NCBI RefSeq assembly: GCF_000178975.2 | Contig: NC_015064.1 | Coordinates: forward strand, 1,550,001-1,614,000 | DNA: 64,000 nt | Direction: 5' to 3' | Origin: Granulicella tundricola MP5ACTX9 | Lineage (GTDB): Bacteria; Acidobacteriota; Terriglobia; Terriglobales; Acidobacteriaceae | Shown: positions 19,305-29,037 of the stretch, piece by piece | How positions within the stretch are numbered: the first letter of the stretch is position 1 | Layout of the letters: every line of letters starts with the position of its first letter | Notes under the pieces: generated by a model | Told to the model about the DNA's origin: nothing | The model's database searches: none | The model's input: only the letters and a program-made list of their open reading frames with translations | Translations under genes and position numbers: made by a program

Positions 19305-19694
19305 ATGTCAGATTCAGCAACTGCAGTCACTTCAAAACCGAAGGTTCTCGTCGCCGATGATGAGCAGGTGATCGCCAACACGCTCGCCATCATCCTCAAC
19401 CAGGCCGGGTTTGAAGCACGTGCGGTTTACAGCGGAGAGAAGGCGATCGAGAGCCTCGACACCTTTGAGCCGGACATGCTTATCTCAGACGTCATCATGA
19501 CCGGGATGACCGGGATTGAGGCTGCGATTGCGACGCGCGCGAAGCGTCCGAACTGCAAGATTCTGCTGTTCTCCGGACAGGCCGCTACGGCGGATCTGCT
19601 GGAGAAGGCTCGGGCCCAGGGACATGAGTTTGAGATTCTCGCCAAGCCGGTCCATCCGACCGATCTTCTGGCTAAGCTTCGGCGCCAGTCGTAA
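19305..19694 (+). CDS. Single-domain (REC-only) response regulator
   Basis: 129 residues, only a receiver domain: acidic pair in VLVADDEQ, phospho-acceptor Asp62 (LISDVIMTG), Ser in LLFSGQA and conserved Lys in ILAKPVHP. No output domain, so it acts through protein contacts or as a phosphorelay shuttle. The ATG at 19305 follows GGGGAA; a longer frame to 19239 lacks a ribosome site. It converges with the exopolysaccharide genes and has no kinase next to it. Confidence 0.9.
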   Translation: MSDSATAVTSKPKVLVADDEQVIANTLAIILNQAGFEARAVYSGEKAIESLDTFEPDMLISDVIMTGMTGIEAAIATRAKRPNCKILLFSGQAATADLLEKARAQGHEFEILAKPVHPTDLLAKLRRQS

Positions 19695-19706
19695 GCCTTC
19701 TCATTA

Positions 19707-20297
19707 TCAGGCGTGGCGCTGGCGGTCTTTGATCCTGACCGCCGGCGACCCGCCATAGACGGTCCACGGATCGAGCGATCTGGTCGCGACGGAAGCCAGC
19801 CCCAAGACAGCACCTTCCCCTACCTTGACGCCAGGCGCGACACACGCCCGGGCGCAGATCCACGCGTAGGCCCCGATTTCCATTTCGTATGCGAGCAGGG
19901 GGAAGGCCTTGTCGTCGAAGTCGTGCGTGGCACCGCAGAGGTACGCGCCCTGCGAGAGGATGGCGTGGGAGCCGAAGCGCATGGGGGCAGGGTTATAGAT
20001 CTCCACACCGTCACCGGCAGCGACTCCGTCCGCGCAGATGAGGTTCCAAGGGGAGTGGACCTTGGAGGCGGGATAGAAGTGGCAGTGCGGGCCCATGGTC
20101 GCGCCGAAGAGGCGCAGCAGCATCGTGCGCCAGGCGTGGAAGGGGCGCGGTGAGATGCGGTAGAAGAGCAGCCAGCAGATGTTCCAGACCAGGCGACGCA
20201 GGCGGTTGCCCAGCGAAAAGGCCGGGCGCAGGTAGGGGTCGGCCGCCGTCTCCGGCGAGATGTGCTCTGCGGCGTTGTAGTAGCTCTGCTTTGCCAT
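19707..20297 (-). CDS. WcaF-like exopolysaccharide O-acetyltransferase
   Basis: 196 residues of the left-handed-beta-helix (hexapeptide) acetyltransferase family. FYPASKVHSPWNLICADGVAAGDGVEIYN, ILSQGAYLCGATHDFDD (putative catalytic His), IGAYAWICARACVAPGVKVGEGAVLGLASVATRSL and the terminal VYGGSPAVRIKDR resemble WcaF of colanic acid synthesis. Likely acetylates a sugar of the polymer made by this locus, using acetyl-CoA. Last gene of the minus-strand operon, 17 bases after a GT4 gene. Confidence 0.9.
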   Translation of the reverse strand: MAKQSYYNAAEHISPETAADPYLRPAFSLGNRLRRLVWNICWLLFYRISPRPFHAWRTMLLRLFGATMGPHCHFYPASKVHSPWNLICADGVAAGDGVEIYNPAPMRFGSHAILSQGAYLCGATHDFDDKAFPLLAYEMEIGAYAWICARACVAPGVKVGEGAVLGLASVATRSLDPWTVYGGSPAVRIKDRQRHA

Positions 20298-20314
20298 GCT
20301 CTCCTGCGCTTGTT

Positions 20315-21499
20315 CTACGGCCTGGATGCCGGTGCGGCGGCATCGTCAAAGAGGGTGATGATGGTGACGGCGTTCGTATGCATATCGTACCGCCGGCTAA
20401 AGCAGTCCAGAGCTTTGCGCTCCATCTCCGCGCGTTCCGGGAGGGACATGGCGATCCAACGCTCAAGGAGGCGGTCTGTACCGGCCTGGGTATCGGTCTC
20501 CATCAGGCCTGCGCCGTCTGCGGCGATCTCCGGGGCGATGTTGACCTTGTCCGCGAGCAGCACGGCGCGTCCGCATGCCATGGCCTCCGCGACCGCGATG
20601 CCGAAGTTCTCCTGGTGCGAGGGCAGGATGAAGACCTCAGAGGCGAACAGCGAACCCCACTTGACCTCACCCTTCAGCATGCCGGGCCAGTGGACGCGGT
20701 CGCTGAGGCCTGCGGCGGCGACCGTCGCCTGGAGCTCTGCGCTCCAGCCTTGCTGATCCGGGCCGGCCATGACCAGGTGGAGCTCGGGGTCGGTGGCTGC
20801 GAGTCTGACGAACGACTCGATGAGCATGTCGCAGCCCTTCTTGCGATGAATCCTGCCCAGGAAGAGGACGAAACGCTTTCCGCGCAGTTCGGGGAACTGG
20901 GTATAGAAGGCGTCTTTGAGGAGGGCACCATCGGCTGGCGGCCTGCTTGCGCCGAGGGGCACGATGAAGCCGTTCCAGTCATGCAGCCAGAAGCTTTCCT
21001 CCGCCAGTTGGCTCTCTTCCGTCGTCGTGAAGAGGACACGGTATGCGCCTTTGAGGACCCAGTACTCGCTCAGGAGCCAGTAGACCCACTTCTTCAGGTG
21101 CTTCAGCGGGTAGCGGCGCTTGAAGTAGGGGTCCAGCATTCCGTGAGGGAAGACCACGTAGGGTTTGCGGCCACGGACGGCGCGCCATGCGGCGAAGCTG
21201 ATGTAGCGCCAGAGACCGTTGACGACGACTCCGTCGAAGCGGTCGCGATTGGCGGCGAGCCACTGGTCCAGCTTGCGGCTGTATCCGAGCGAGGTCTTTC
21301 CTTTGCCGAGCGCATGGACGGGAAACGGATAGGTCTTGAGGAAGGGTGCGTCCGGCTCGTCCAGCGTGACGGCCTCTCCGATGTAGTTGGCGGGGCCGAA
21401 GGTGATGAGCGCTCGGACTGACTCCGTAGGGCCGCCGGCGGCAGGGTCGAGCGTCTCGATCACATGGAGGATGCGTTTTGTGGTGGGCGCTTCGCTCAC
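20315..21499 (-). CDS. GT4-family glycosyltransferase
   Basis: 394 residues, GT-B fold. N-terminal HVIETLDPAAGGPTESVRAL is the acceptor-side Rossmann start. The C-terminal half has VLFLGRIHRKKGCDMLIESF, LVMAGPDQQGW and PSHQENFGIAVAEAMACGRAVL with the EX7E motif (nucleotide-sugar contact). Probably transfers a sugar to the lipid-linked exopolysaccharide repeat at the inner membrane. Starts within the upstream GT4 stop (four-base overlap), so it is translationally coupled. Confidence 0.92.
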   Translation of the reverse strand: MSEAPTTKRILHVIETLDPAAGGPTESVRALITFGPANYIGEAVTLDEPDAPFLKTYPFPVHALGKGKTSLGYSRKLDQWLAANRDRFDGVVVNGLWRYISFAAWRAVRGRKPYVVFPHGMLDPYFKRRYPLKHLKKWVYWLLSEYWVLKGAYRVLFTTTEESQLAEESFWLHDWNGFIVPLGASRPPADGALLKDAFYTQFPELRGKRFVLFLGRIHRKKGCDMLIESFVRLAATDPELHLVMAGPDQQGWSAELQATVAAAGLSDRVHWPGMLKGEVKWGSLFASEVFILPSHQENFGIAVAEAMACGRAVLLADKVNIAPEIAADGAGLMETDTQAGTDRLLERWIAMSLPERAEMERKALDCFSRRYDMHTNAVTIITLFDDAAAPASRP

Positions 21500-22791
21500 G
21501 CTTGGTCACCGCTGGATGTGGCAGCGTCGACTCCCGCGAGGCGCTTTCTGGCGACGTGCTGGAGGGCCTGTTTGAGGCCCACGATGTCCTGCTCGAAGCT
21601 CCAGTTTTCGATGCGCTCCAACGCCCGCTGGCCCATCTCAGTTGCTGTCTGCGGAGTTGCAAAGGTGAGGCGCAGCGCCTGCTCCAGGGCATCGATGTCA
21701 CGGACGGGGTAGACGAAGCCTTCGACTCCATCGGTCACGAGGTCTGGGTGGCAGCCGCAGTCGTCCGTGATGATGACCGGGCAGGCAGCGTTCATGATCT
21801 CGTTCACGATGAGGCCCCAGGGCTCATGACGGGAGGGAAGGACGAAGACGTCGGCGAGATCGAAGAAGCGGGGCAACTCCGATTGATTGCGAAAGCCGCA
21901 GAAGCGGATGCTACTGAGGCCGGTGGCCGCGGCCTGGGCTTCCAGGGCGGCGCGTTCTTCTCCATCGCCGACGAGTACGAGGTAGGGCTCAGGCTCGGTG
22001 CCGGGTGCAGGGGCAAGCCGCGCATAGGCCTCGATGAGGTCGTCGCAGTGCTTGCGCGTCTGCATCTTGGAGGCGAAGAGAATGACGGGTCGTTTTGGGT
22101 CGAGGCCAAGCTCGGTCTGCAGCTCGGATCTGGTCGCGGCGGCTTCATGGCAGCGAGCCTGCCACCATGCGTTGTCGACCGCGTAGGGCAGGAGGAAGAG
22201 CGGAAAGTCCTCGCCCATGTAATGCTGCCAGTACTCGCGGTTCATGGTGCCGGTGACCAGCACGCCGGCTACGAGGCTGCGGAGTCCGGCGAAGAAAGCC
22301 TTCTTCGCCAGCAGCTTTGCGCCGCCGCGCGGGCGATCGCGCAGGGACGAGTCGGAGCGCACCAGCACTGGAATACCGAGAGCCTTGGCTGCCAGGAGAC
22401 CGTGCATCTGGTTGACGGTCGCGTAGCCATGAACCCACAACGCGTCAAAGCGTGCGCTGCCGTCTGCGTTGGTCAGCCGCGTCACGAGTCCGTGGCTGAT
22501 CGGCGTGAAGACCCCTTCCGTACCCTTGTCGCGCAGGACGGGAAGGAACTCGTGGCGATAGCCGTCGAGCAGCGGAATATCCCAGGTGACGTCTACCCCA
22601 AAGCCTTCGTCGCGGTAGCCTTTGACGGAGAAGTCGGAGCCGAAGAAGACGGTGAGTTCGATTCCGGGTTCGGCGGCGATCCGGCGCAGCAGAGGGGCTT
22701 GATATTGAATCGGGTGGCTGACCAGGTAGGCCAGCCGCACAGCCGTTCGAGGCCTAGGGGGACTGCCGTCCAGGTTGGAAGAAGAGCTCAT
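21496..22791 (-). CDS. GT4-family glycosyltransferase
   Basis: 431 residues from the ATG at 22791; a GTG at 22824 in frame overlaps the export-gene stop by one base and is the alternative. VRLAYLVSHPIQYQAPLLRRIA is the GT-B N-terminal start. VILFASKMQTRKHCDDLIEAY, LVLVGDGEERAALEAQA and FVLPSRHEPWGLIVNEIMNAACPVI carry the GT4 nucleotide-sugar region with EX7E. Its neighbours make it a repeat-unit glycosyltransferase of the polysaccharide. Sugar specificity cannot be told. Confidence 0.9.
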   Translation of the reverse strand: MSSSSNLDGSPPRPRTAVRLAYLVSHPIQYQAPLLRRIAAEPGIELTVFFGSDFSVKGYRDEGFGVDVTWDIPLLDGYRHEFLPVLRDKGTEGVFTPISHGLVTRLTNADGSARFDALWVHGYATVNQMHGLLAAKALGIPVLVRSDSSLRDRPRGGAKLLAKKAFFAGLRSLVAGVLVTGTMNREYWQHYMGEDFPLFLLPYAVDNAWWQARCHEAAATRSELQTELGLDPKRPVILFASKMQTRKHCDDLIEAYARLAPAPGTEPEPYLVLVGDGEERAALEAQAAATGLSSIRFCGFRNQSELPRFFDLADVFVLPSRHEPWGLIVNEIMNAACPVIITDDCGCHPDLVTDGVEGFVYPVRDIDALEQALRLTFATPQTATEMGQRALERIENWSFEQDIVGLKQALQHVARKRLAGVDAATSSGDQA

Positions 22792-22823
22792 GCTGTGTCT
22801 CGAACCGCCTGCCGAAGCAGACA

Positions 22824-23852
22824 CTAGTTATTACGCTGAAGCGCGAAGATGAACAGAGAAGCGATGCTGGCGGCGGTGCCGATGCCATTCGACTTCAAAG
22901 CTGCTTTCAGCGGTGCCGACGGCAGGAAGACGATATCGTTTGCTTCCAGGACTGGATCAGGATTTTTCCCCAGAAGGACGCGTTTGATATCGACCTTGAC
23001 GAGTTTGCGCTCCAGCCCGACGGTGCGGATGATGCGCAAGTCGTCATACTTACCTTCAAAACCCACGCCACCGCTGAGTGCAGTCAGTTGCATCAGCGTA
23101 AGGGGAGAGTTCTGATCCAGCGGGATGGCCCCCTGCTTGGCAAAGGCGCCGACGACGTAGACCACGCCAACCCGCGAGATGATGATCGTATCTCGAGGCA
23201 CGATGGGGATGTTCCCGGCCGCGCTCTGGCTCGGATCGGTTCCAAGATCCACGATGATGGGCTTGTCCGCGCCTACCCGCAAAACGGTGATGATGTGGCT
23301 GGCGTTGACGGGCAGCGTGCCTGCCACAGCCAGCACATCCAGCAGACGCCGGCTGCCGGAGAGCGGCACGATGGCATGCATCTCGCCGGAGACGGTTGCG
23401 GTCTGGCCGGAGGCCTCTGTCACCTGCACCGTAACCTGAGGATTGACGTACATGCCTGCTGCGATCAGCTTCTGGGCGATCAGAGTCTCAGCGTCATTGA
23501 CGCTCAGGCCCTTGACTGTAACAACGCCGATGAGCGGGAGTTGCAGGGTTCCGTCGATGCTCACTCTGGTCGGGACGGAAAAGTCAGGTGAACCGAAGAT
23601 CCGCACCTGGACGAGGTCGCCCGAATTGATGACGAGGTCGCTCTGATTCGGATTGAGCACAGCCGGGTCAGCGGTGGGGACAGGAATGACGTTCGCGGTG
23701 GAAGGCACATGGACTGCAGGGCCGCTGAACTGTGCAGAAAGCTGGCCCGGGCAGAGCAGGAGAACCGTTGCCGCCACGAACAAGCCGGCGAGGGGAGTGT
23801 GCATTGCTTTGGACCTATCTGTCATATCGGTCCCATAAGGCATCAGGTTCAT
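22824..23852 (-). CDS. Polysaccharide export outer-membrane protein (Wza-like, SLBB domains)
   Basis: 342 residues. A signal peptide lies in MHTPLAGLFVAATVLLLCPG-QLSAQ; then the Poly_export domain (LVINSGDLVQVRIFGSPDFSVPTRV... LPLIGVVTVKGLSV, AETLIAQKL) and SLBB-type segments. The ATG at 23852 overlaps the tyrosine-kinase stop (ATGA); a start at MTDRSKAM (23825) would sit closer to the signal peptide. The mature N-terminus lacks a lipobox Cys, unlike E. coli Wza. A hydrophobic C-terminus (IASLFIFALQ) could be a membrane helix. Forms the export channel with the kinase. Confidence 0.88.
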   Translation of the reverse strand: MNLMPYGTDMTDRSKAMHTPLAGLFVAATVLLLCPGQLSAQFSGPAVHVPSTANVIPVPTADPAVLNPNQSDLVINSGDLVQVRIFGSPDFSVPTRVSIDGTLQLPLIGVVTVKGLSVNDAETLIAQKLIAAGMYVNPQVTVQVTEASGQTATVSGEMHAIVPLSGSRRLLDVLAVAGTLPVNASHIITVLRVGADKPIIVDLGTDPSQSAAGNIPIVPRDTIIISRVGVVYVVGAFAKQGAIPLDQNSPLTLMQLTALSGGVGFEGKYDDLRIIRTVGLERKLVKVDIKRVLLGKNPDPVLEANDIVFLPSAPLKAALKSNGIGTAASIASLFIFALQRNN

Positions 23853-26110
23853 CGGTCGTCCCTCTTCCGTGTCTTGCCGGACTCGCTCTTGGCATCCCAG
23901 CCCGCAGTGTCCAGGCTGGAGTAGGAGTAGCCAGAGTAGCCGTAATAACCGTAGTACTCCGGAGAGTTGAGATCCACCGCGTTGAGCACGATACCTGCGA
24001 TGGGTGCGCCGGAGCGCACCAGAAGGTCTCGTGCGCGGCGAACGACGTGCTTGCTCGATTTGCCGTGGCGAACGACCAGCACACATACATCGACTTGGCG
24101 CGAGAGAATGATGCCGTCTGTCACGGAGAGGATCGGCGGCGAGTCGATGACGATGTGCGTGTAGATTTCGCTGGCATGACGGATCAACTCGGCCATTGAG
24201 GCGGAGCTCAGCATCTCGGTGGGGAAGGGAGGGACGGGGCCGCTGGCGAGAATGTCCAGGGTCGGAACTTCCTTCAGGGTCTGGACCGAGTTCTCCAGCG
24301 TCGTCTGACCGCTGAGGATGGTGCTGAGGCCGAGCTTGCCGTTCAACCCGAAGCGGTGATGGACGTTGGGGCGGCGAAGGTCGGCGTCGATCAGCAGGGT
24401 ACGGGTGCCACCCTGCGCCAGGATGACGGCAAGATTGCTGGCTGCCGTCGTCTTGCCTTCAGAGGGAGTGGCGCTGGTGAAGAGCAGAAGCCTGGGCTCC
24501 TTGCCCGTGCTGGCGAGCAGCAGAGCCGTACGCAGGGAGCGGAACGCCTCCGTAAACTGGCTCTTGGGCTGGGTCAGCACATTGATATTGCGTTCCACGG
24601 TAGACATTGCGGCGAGCTGTTCCGGAGTCGCCCGGCGCGCGCGGGGGATGATGGAGAGCGAAGGAAGTTCGGTGATCGCTTCAATCTCTGCCACGCTGCG
24701 TAGGCCGGTATCAAGGCTTTCGAGCAGGAAGGCGAGCAGCGTTCCGAGCACCAACGAAACAGCAAAGTAGGTGAGAATGATCGTCGATTGCGGGGTTGAC
24801 TGCGGATCGGACGGCGGCACAGCCTGGTCGATGATATCGATCTCGGAGGACTCAAGCCCAGCCTCAACGCCGGCGGTGCGCAGCTTCTGCAGCAAGCCTT
24901 CATAGAGCGTCCGGTTGGATTCAAACTCACGCAGACGCAGGGTGTACTCGACCTGCGCGTCCCGCAGGCTGTAGGCGTCCTGCTTCTCGGCTTCCAGAGC
25001 CGCGGTCGTCTGGGTCTCGTTTGCCTTGGCGATCAGGTATGTTTCCTTCGCCTGGGTCAGCAGCCGGTTTTGTTCAGCCTCAACCGCATGCTGAAACTCG
25101 TCGATCTGTGCTCTGGCGGCCTTGACCTGAGGATGATTGGGGCCCAGGGTTGCGGTCAGTTCGGCATAGGTCGCTCGCGCTGTTGCAAGATTGCTGCGCA
25201 GATTCGCAAGCCCATTGGTCGCTCCGCCCGTTGTGGCGGTCGTGCCCGCGTCGATCGATCCCTCGATCGCGTTCGGGTCCATCCCGTTCAGCATCCGATA
25301 GCGCGATTCCGCGATGATCCGTGCCAGCTTCGCCGTCCCGGAAGCCTTGGCGAGATCTTCCAGCGAGGAGGCGATCTGGTTGTGCGTGGAATCGAAGCCC
25401 AGCGTGCCGAGCTTCTTGCCCAGGTCAAGTACCTGCTCCTGCGAGGTCTCCACCTGACGCTTCAGGTCATCCAACTGGCCGGACAGCCACTGGGAGACGC
25501 GCTTGGTGGAATCGAACCGGGTCTCATAGCTGCGCTGCTGGTAGTCGGCAATGACCTTGTTGACCACATCGGCCGAAAGCTTCGGGTCAAGGCTGCTGTA
25601 TGCGATCCGGATAATGTCGGTCTTGGGGACCAGCGTGACCTTCAGGTTCTTCTGCAGGATGCCGACGATCGTCTGGCGTACCCGCGGATCTTCCATGCTG
25701 CTATGCGGGATGGGACCTTTGACACTCAGAAACGTGGGATTGTTGGCAAGGTTCATCTCCTTGGCCACGGTGGTCAGCAGGGTATCGCTGGTGATGATTG
25801 CGATTTCGCTCATCATCTTCTGCTGGGGGTCGTCACCGAGACCAGAAAATGGGCTTAATTTGAACTGGTTGGAGGCACCGGTGTTCACCTCGAGCCGGCC
25901 ATACGCTTCATACGGCTTGATCTGGGTGACGGACTTGTAAAAGCCGAACAGCGTGCCCAGAACGACCGCAATGATCAGGACCATACGACGCTTGCGGAGC
26001 GTGATCAGCGCCTCGGAAAGAGTCGTGTCGTTGGAAGGCGCTACAAACGTAGGTTGCTGCGCCTGGGACATGCCTGGCCCAGGATTGCTGTAGGGATTAT
26101 CCGAACTCAT
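23849..26110 (-). CDS. Wzc-like polysaccharide co-polymerase and tyrosine autokinase (BY-kinase)
   Basis: 753 residues. Wzz-type N-terminal domain with a membrane helix (RMVLIIAVVLGTLFGFYKSV), long periplasmic coiled-coil region, GNVR-like segment and second helix (ILTYFAVSLVLGTLLAFLLE). A cytoplasmic kinase follows: Walker A SATPSEGKTTAASN (about 545-553), Walker A' LLIDADLRRP (about 570), then a tail with seven tyrosines in SPEYYGYYGYSGYSYSS that is autophosphorylated. Controls polymer length and export with the Wza-like protein. First gene of the minus-strand operon. The phosphatase at 7.3 kb is its plausible antagonist. Confidence 0.95.
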   Translation of the reverse strand: MSSDNPYSNPGPGMSQAQQPTFVAPSNDTTLSEALITLRKRRMVLIIAVVLGTLFGFYKSVTQIKPYEAYGRLEVNTGASNQFKLSPFSGLGDDPQQKMMSEIAIITSDTLLTTVAKEMNLANNPTFLSVKGPIPHSSMEDPRVRQTIVGILQKNLKVTLVPKTDIIRIAYSSLDPKLSADVVNKVIADYQQRSYETRFDSTKRVSQWLSGQLDDLKRQVETSQEQVLDLGKKLGTLGFDSTHNQIASSLEDLAKASGTAKLARIIAESRYRMLNGMDPNAIEGSIDAGTTATTGGATNGLANLRSNLATARATYAELTATLGPNHPQVKAARAQIDEFQHAVEAEQNRLLTQAKETYLIAKANETQTTAALEAEKQDAYSLRDAQVEYTLRLREFESNRTLYEGLLQKLRTAGVEAGLESSEIDIIDQAVPPSDPQSTPQSTIILTYFAVSLVLGTLLAFLLESLDTGLRSVAEIEAITELPSLSIIPRARRATPEQLAAMSTVERNINVLTQPKSQFTEAFRSLRTALLLASTGKEPRLLLFTSATPSEGKTTAASNLAVILAQGGTRTLLIDADLRRPNVHHRFGLNGKLGLSTILSGQTTLENSVQTLKEVPTLDILASGPVPPFPTEMLSSASMAELIRHASEIYTHIVIDSPPILSVTDGIILSRQVDVCVLVVRHGKSSKHVVRRARDLLVRSGAPIAGIVLNAVDLNSPEYYGYYGYSGYSYSSLDTAGWDAKSESGKTRKRDDR

Positions 26111-26490
26111 TTGAACTTAGTCTAACTGACAGACTCGGACAATGCGAACGTAAACCACCTGCTTGCAAGGACTAACCTGATACCGTGGTTCTACCAGGAA
26201 GCGCACTTGCAGGAAGTGTCTCTCATGGCACAGACCAGCACTTTTCGCCAGCTCCCGCAGGGCAAAATCAGCGAGAAAGCGGCGCGGTGGCAATCGCTGG
26301 GACGATGCCAGCAGCAGGGCTGTTCCAGGCGAAAGCTGCTCTTCCTACAAACTGAGTACCAAGCGTTCCTACGTTCTTTGGTGCTATTCGCATCTGATGT
26401 TGAGTCCCTTACTATAAACTGTCGGAGGCGCTTCGAGCCACGACCTAATGCAGCTCAAACCCCGGGAAATCTGCTCCACTTCTTAAAATT
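26111..26490. other. Divergent promoter region between the BY-kinase gene and ugd
   Basis: 380 bases separating the two halves of the exopolysaccharide locus. A TATAAA at 26413-26418 lies 73 bases before ugd, but there is no good -35 at 16-18 bases, so a promoter is only suggested. Frames across it (for example from 26207) are unlike proteins. No operator palindrome was found. Confidence 0.45.
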
Positions 26491-27906
26491 ATGGCTAAAG
26501 ATATGCAAATTGCTGTTGTTGGGTCCGGCTACGTCGGACTCGTTGCTGCCGTCTGTTTCGCTGAGATGGGTCATGACGTTATTTGCGTCGATAATGACGA
26601 GCGGAAGGTCGCCGCACTGCAGGGCGGGGACACCCTGATCCATGAGGATCATCTCCCGGAACTGTTGAACCGCTATCGCAACACCAAGGTCCGCTTCATG
26701 ACGGATCTGGCGGAAGCCACCCGCGAGTCCCAGGCCATCTTCATCGCGGTCGGAACCCCCCAGTCCGAGACCGGCGACGCCGACCTCTCCTACGTGGAGG
26801 CCGTCGCCTGCGAGATCGCGCGCTCCATCAACAGCTATAAGGTCATCGTGGAGAAGTCCACCGTCCCCGTCTATACCAACGAGTGGATTCGCAAGGTCAT
26901 GGAGCGCAACGGTGTCGCACGCGATCTCTTTGACGTCGTCTCCAATCCCGAGTTCCTGCGTGAGGGGTCTGCGGTCTCCGACTTCCTGCACCCGGACCGC
27001 ATCGTCGTTGGCTCGGACACTGCACGTGCCGCGGCTGTGCTCGCGGAGGTCTATGCCCCGCTAACGACTGGTGCCTACTACACCAACGCCAACCTGATCC
27101 CGGGTGTCTGCTCGGTCGCGGCTCCGCCGGTGCTGCTGAACACCTCCACGAAGTCCGCGGAGATCATCAAGCACGCCTCCAACGCCTTTCTGGCGCTGAA
27201 GATCTCCTTCATCAACGCCGTCTCGAATCTCTGTGAGGCGACCGACGCCAACGTGGAGCAGGTTGCACGCGGCATGGGGCTGGATAGCCGCATCGGCCCC
27301 AAGTTCCTGCGCCCCGGCATAGGCTACGGCGGCTCCTGCTTCCCCAAGGACGTTGCCGCGTTCCGCTCGGTTGCGGAGCAGCTTGGCATCGACTTCTCCC
27401 TTCTCACCGAGGTCGAAAAGATCAACGAGTCGCAGAAGAAGCGCTTCCTCTCCAAGGTTCGTTCGGCTCTCTGGACGCTGCGCGGCAAGCGCATCGGCGT
27501 GCTCGGCCTGGCCTTCAAGGGTGAGACCGATGACATCCGCGAGTCGCCAGCGATCGATCTGGTCGAGATGCTGCTGGCCGAGGGTTGCTCGGTTGCTGCC
27601 TACGATCCCGCCGCCATCAAGCGCACGGAAGAGATCATGCCGGCCAGCACCACGCTGCGTTACGCCAGCTCCTCCTACGACGCAGCCCAGGATGCGGACG
27701 CACTGCTCATCCTCACCGACTGGCAGGAGTTCGCCACGCTCGACCTTACGGAGATGCACAAGGCGTTGCGCTACCCCATCGTGATCGACGGACGTAACCT
27801 CTACGATCCGTCCGTGATGCTGCAGCATGGGTTTACCTACCTGAGCGTCGGCCGTCCGGCGGCCCATCCGATTCACAATCTTCGCCGTCAGCCCGTCACT
27901 TCGTAG
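26491..27906 (+). CDS. ugd: UDP-glucose 6-dehydrogenase
   Basis: 471 residues. Oxidises UDP-glucose twice with NAD to UDP-glucuronate. Seen: NAD-binding IAVVGSGYVGLVAA (GxGxxG at 11-16), VEKSTVPV, SNPEFLREGSAVSDFLHPDR, the UDP-binding central dimer domain, and catalytic Cys283 in GYGGSCFPKD. The late LAFKGETDDIRESPAIDLV is typical. Followed by a UDP-glucuronate decarboxylase, so its product probably goes on to UDP-xylose, and both sugars may enter the polysaccharide. No strong ribosome site is visible before the ATG. Confidence 0.96.
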   Translation: MAKDMQIAVVGSGYVGLVAAVCFAEMGHDVICVDNDERKVAALQGGDTLIHEDHLPELLNRYRNTKVRFMTDLAEATRESQAIFIAVGTPQSETGDADLSYVEAVACEIARSINSYKVIVEKSTVPVYTNEWIRKVMERNGVARDLFDVVSNPEFLREGSAVSDFLHPDRIVVGSDTARAAAVLAEVYAPLTTGAYYTNANLIPGVCSVAAPPVLLNTSTKSAEIIKHASNAFLALKISFINAVSNLCEATDANVEQVARGMGLDSRIGPKFLRPGIGYGGSCFPKDVAAFRSVAEQLGIDFSLLTEVEKINESQKKRFLSKVRSALWTLRGKRIGVLGLAFKGETDDIRESPAIDLVEMLLAEGCSVAAYDPAAIKRTEEIMPASTTLRYASSSYDAAQDADALLILTDWQEFATLDLTEMHKALRYPIVIDGRNLYDPSVMLQHGFTYLSVGRPAAHPIHNLRRQPVTS

Positions 27907-27954
27907 AATCTCCGTTTGACGGTGGTCCCACTCATCGTCTGACCTTGACAACAG

Positions 27955-27983
27955 GACAGGCTGCGACGTTGTCTCAGCCTGTC
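27955..27983 (+). other. Hairpin between ugd and uxs
   Basis: Perfect 9-bp stem GACAGGCTG/CAGCCTGTC with 11-base loop, no T-run. It could attenuate or stabilise the ugd-uxs transcript; role unproven. Confidence 0.35.
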
Positions 27984-28060
27984 GTCACAACGGCCAAGCT
28001 GCGATGTCCCGGAAGAGCGTCACGCAGACTCGCGGCCTTGAAAGACGTGTGGAGCAGTCC

Positions 28061-29023
28061 ATGAAGCAAGAGATCGTACTCGTCACGGGAGCCGCGGGCT
28101 TCCTCGGTTCACACCTCACCGATAAGCTGCTGGCCGCGGGCCACAGCGTCATCGGCGTCGATAACCTTGCCACCGGCAATCTTGCCAACCTGGCGCACCT
28201 CAAGCATGAGCCGAACTTCCGTCTCGTCGAGCAGGATATCTGCGTGCCCTTCGACGTCGGCCACGTGGATTCCGTCTTCAACTTTGCCTCGCCAGCCAGC
28301 CCGGACGACTACCATCGCCTGGGCATCGAGACCCTTCTTGTCGGCTCCGCAGGTACGATCAACACGCTGGAGATCGCCCGCAAGTACAACGCCGGCTACC
28401 TCCACGCCTCCACCTCCGAGTGCTACGGCGATCCCGAAGTCCATCCTCAGGTCGAGACCTACTGGGGCAACGTGAATCCAGTCGGCCCCCGCTCCGTCTA
28501 CGACGAAGCCAAGCGCTTCTCGGAGGCTGCAGTCACCGCCTACCACCGCTATCACAACGTCAACACACATCTGGTCCGCATCTTCAATACCTACGGCCCG
28601 CGTCTGCAGGCCAACGACGGACGCGTCATCTCCAACTTCATGATCCAGGCGCTGCGCGGCAACCCGCTGACCATCTATGGCGACGGCTCGCAGACCAGAT
28701 CCTTCTGCTTCGTCTCGGACTTGATCGAGGGCATCGTTCGCCTCTCGCGCTCTGCCGAGCACACCCCGGTCAACATTGGCAATCCGGTGGAGTGGACTAT
28801 CAAGGAGTGCGCGCTGGAGATTCTGGCGGTCACCGGTGCGGACCTTCCCATCGTCCACAGGCCGTTGCCGCAGGACGATCCCACGCGCCGCCGTCCGGAT
28901 ATCACCAAGGCCAAGGCGCTGCTGGGCTGGGAGCCGAAGGTCAGCCTGAACGAAGGCCTCAAGCTCTCGCTCGACTACTTCAAGGCCTGCATCGATGCCG
29001 CACCGGTCGCAGCTTCGGTATAA
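28061..29023 (+). CDS. uxs: UDP-glucuronate decarboxylase (UDP-xylose synthase)
   Basis: 320-residue extended SDR. Converts UDP-glucuronate to UDP-xylose with bound NAD. Seen: VTGAAGFLGSHLTDKLL, ASTSECYGDPEVHPQ, catalytic Tyr147 and Lys151 in RSVYDEAKR, then RIFNTYGPR and GDGSQTRSFCFVSDLIEG, all typical of Uxs. The ATG at 28061 has GGAG seven bases before it; a start at 28004 lacks one. It follows ugd by 154 bases and uses its product. Confidence 0.93.
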   Translation: MKQEIVLVTGAAGFLGSHLTDKLLAAGHSVIGVDNLATGNLANLAHLKHEPNFRLVEQDICVPFDVGHVDSVFNFASPASPDDYHRLGIETLLVGSAGTINTLEIARKYNAGYLHASTSECYGDPEVHPQVETYWGNVNPVGPRSVYDEAKRFSEAAVTAYHRYHNVNTHLVRIFNTYGPRLQANDGRVISNFMIQALRGNPLTIYGDGSQTRSFCFVSDLIEGIVRLSRSAEHTPVNIGNPVEWTIKECALEILAVTGADLPIVHRPLPQDDPTRRRPDITKAKALLGWEPKVSLNEGLKLSLDYFKACIDAAPVAASV

Positions 29024-29037
29024 CGCTTGAACAAAAC

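Noticed and set aside
26207-26638. 143-residue plus-strand frame over the ugd start
   Set aside because: It runs through the promoter region into ugd in another frame and has no protein-like features.
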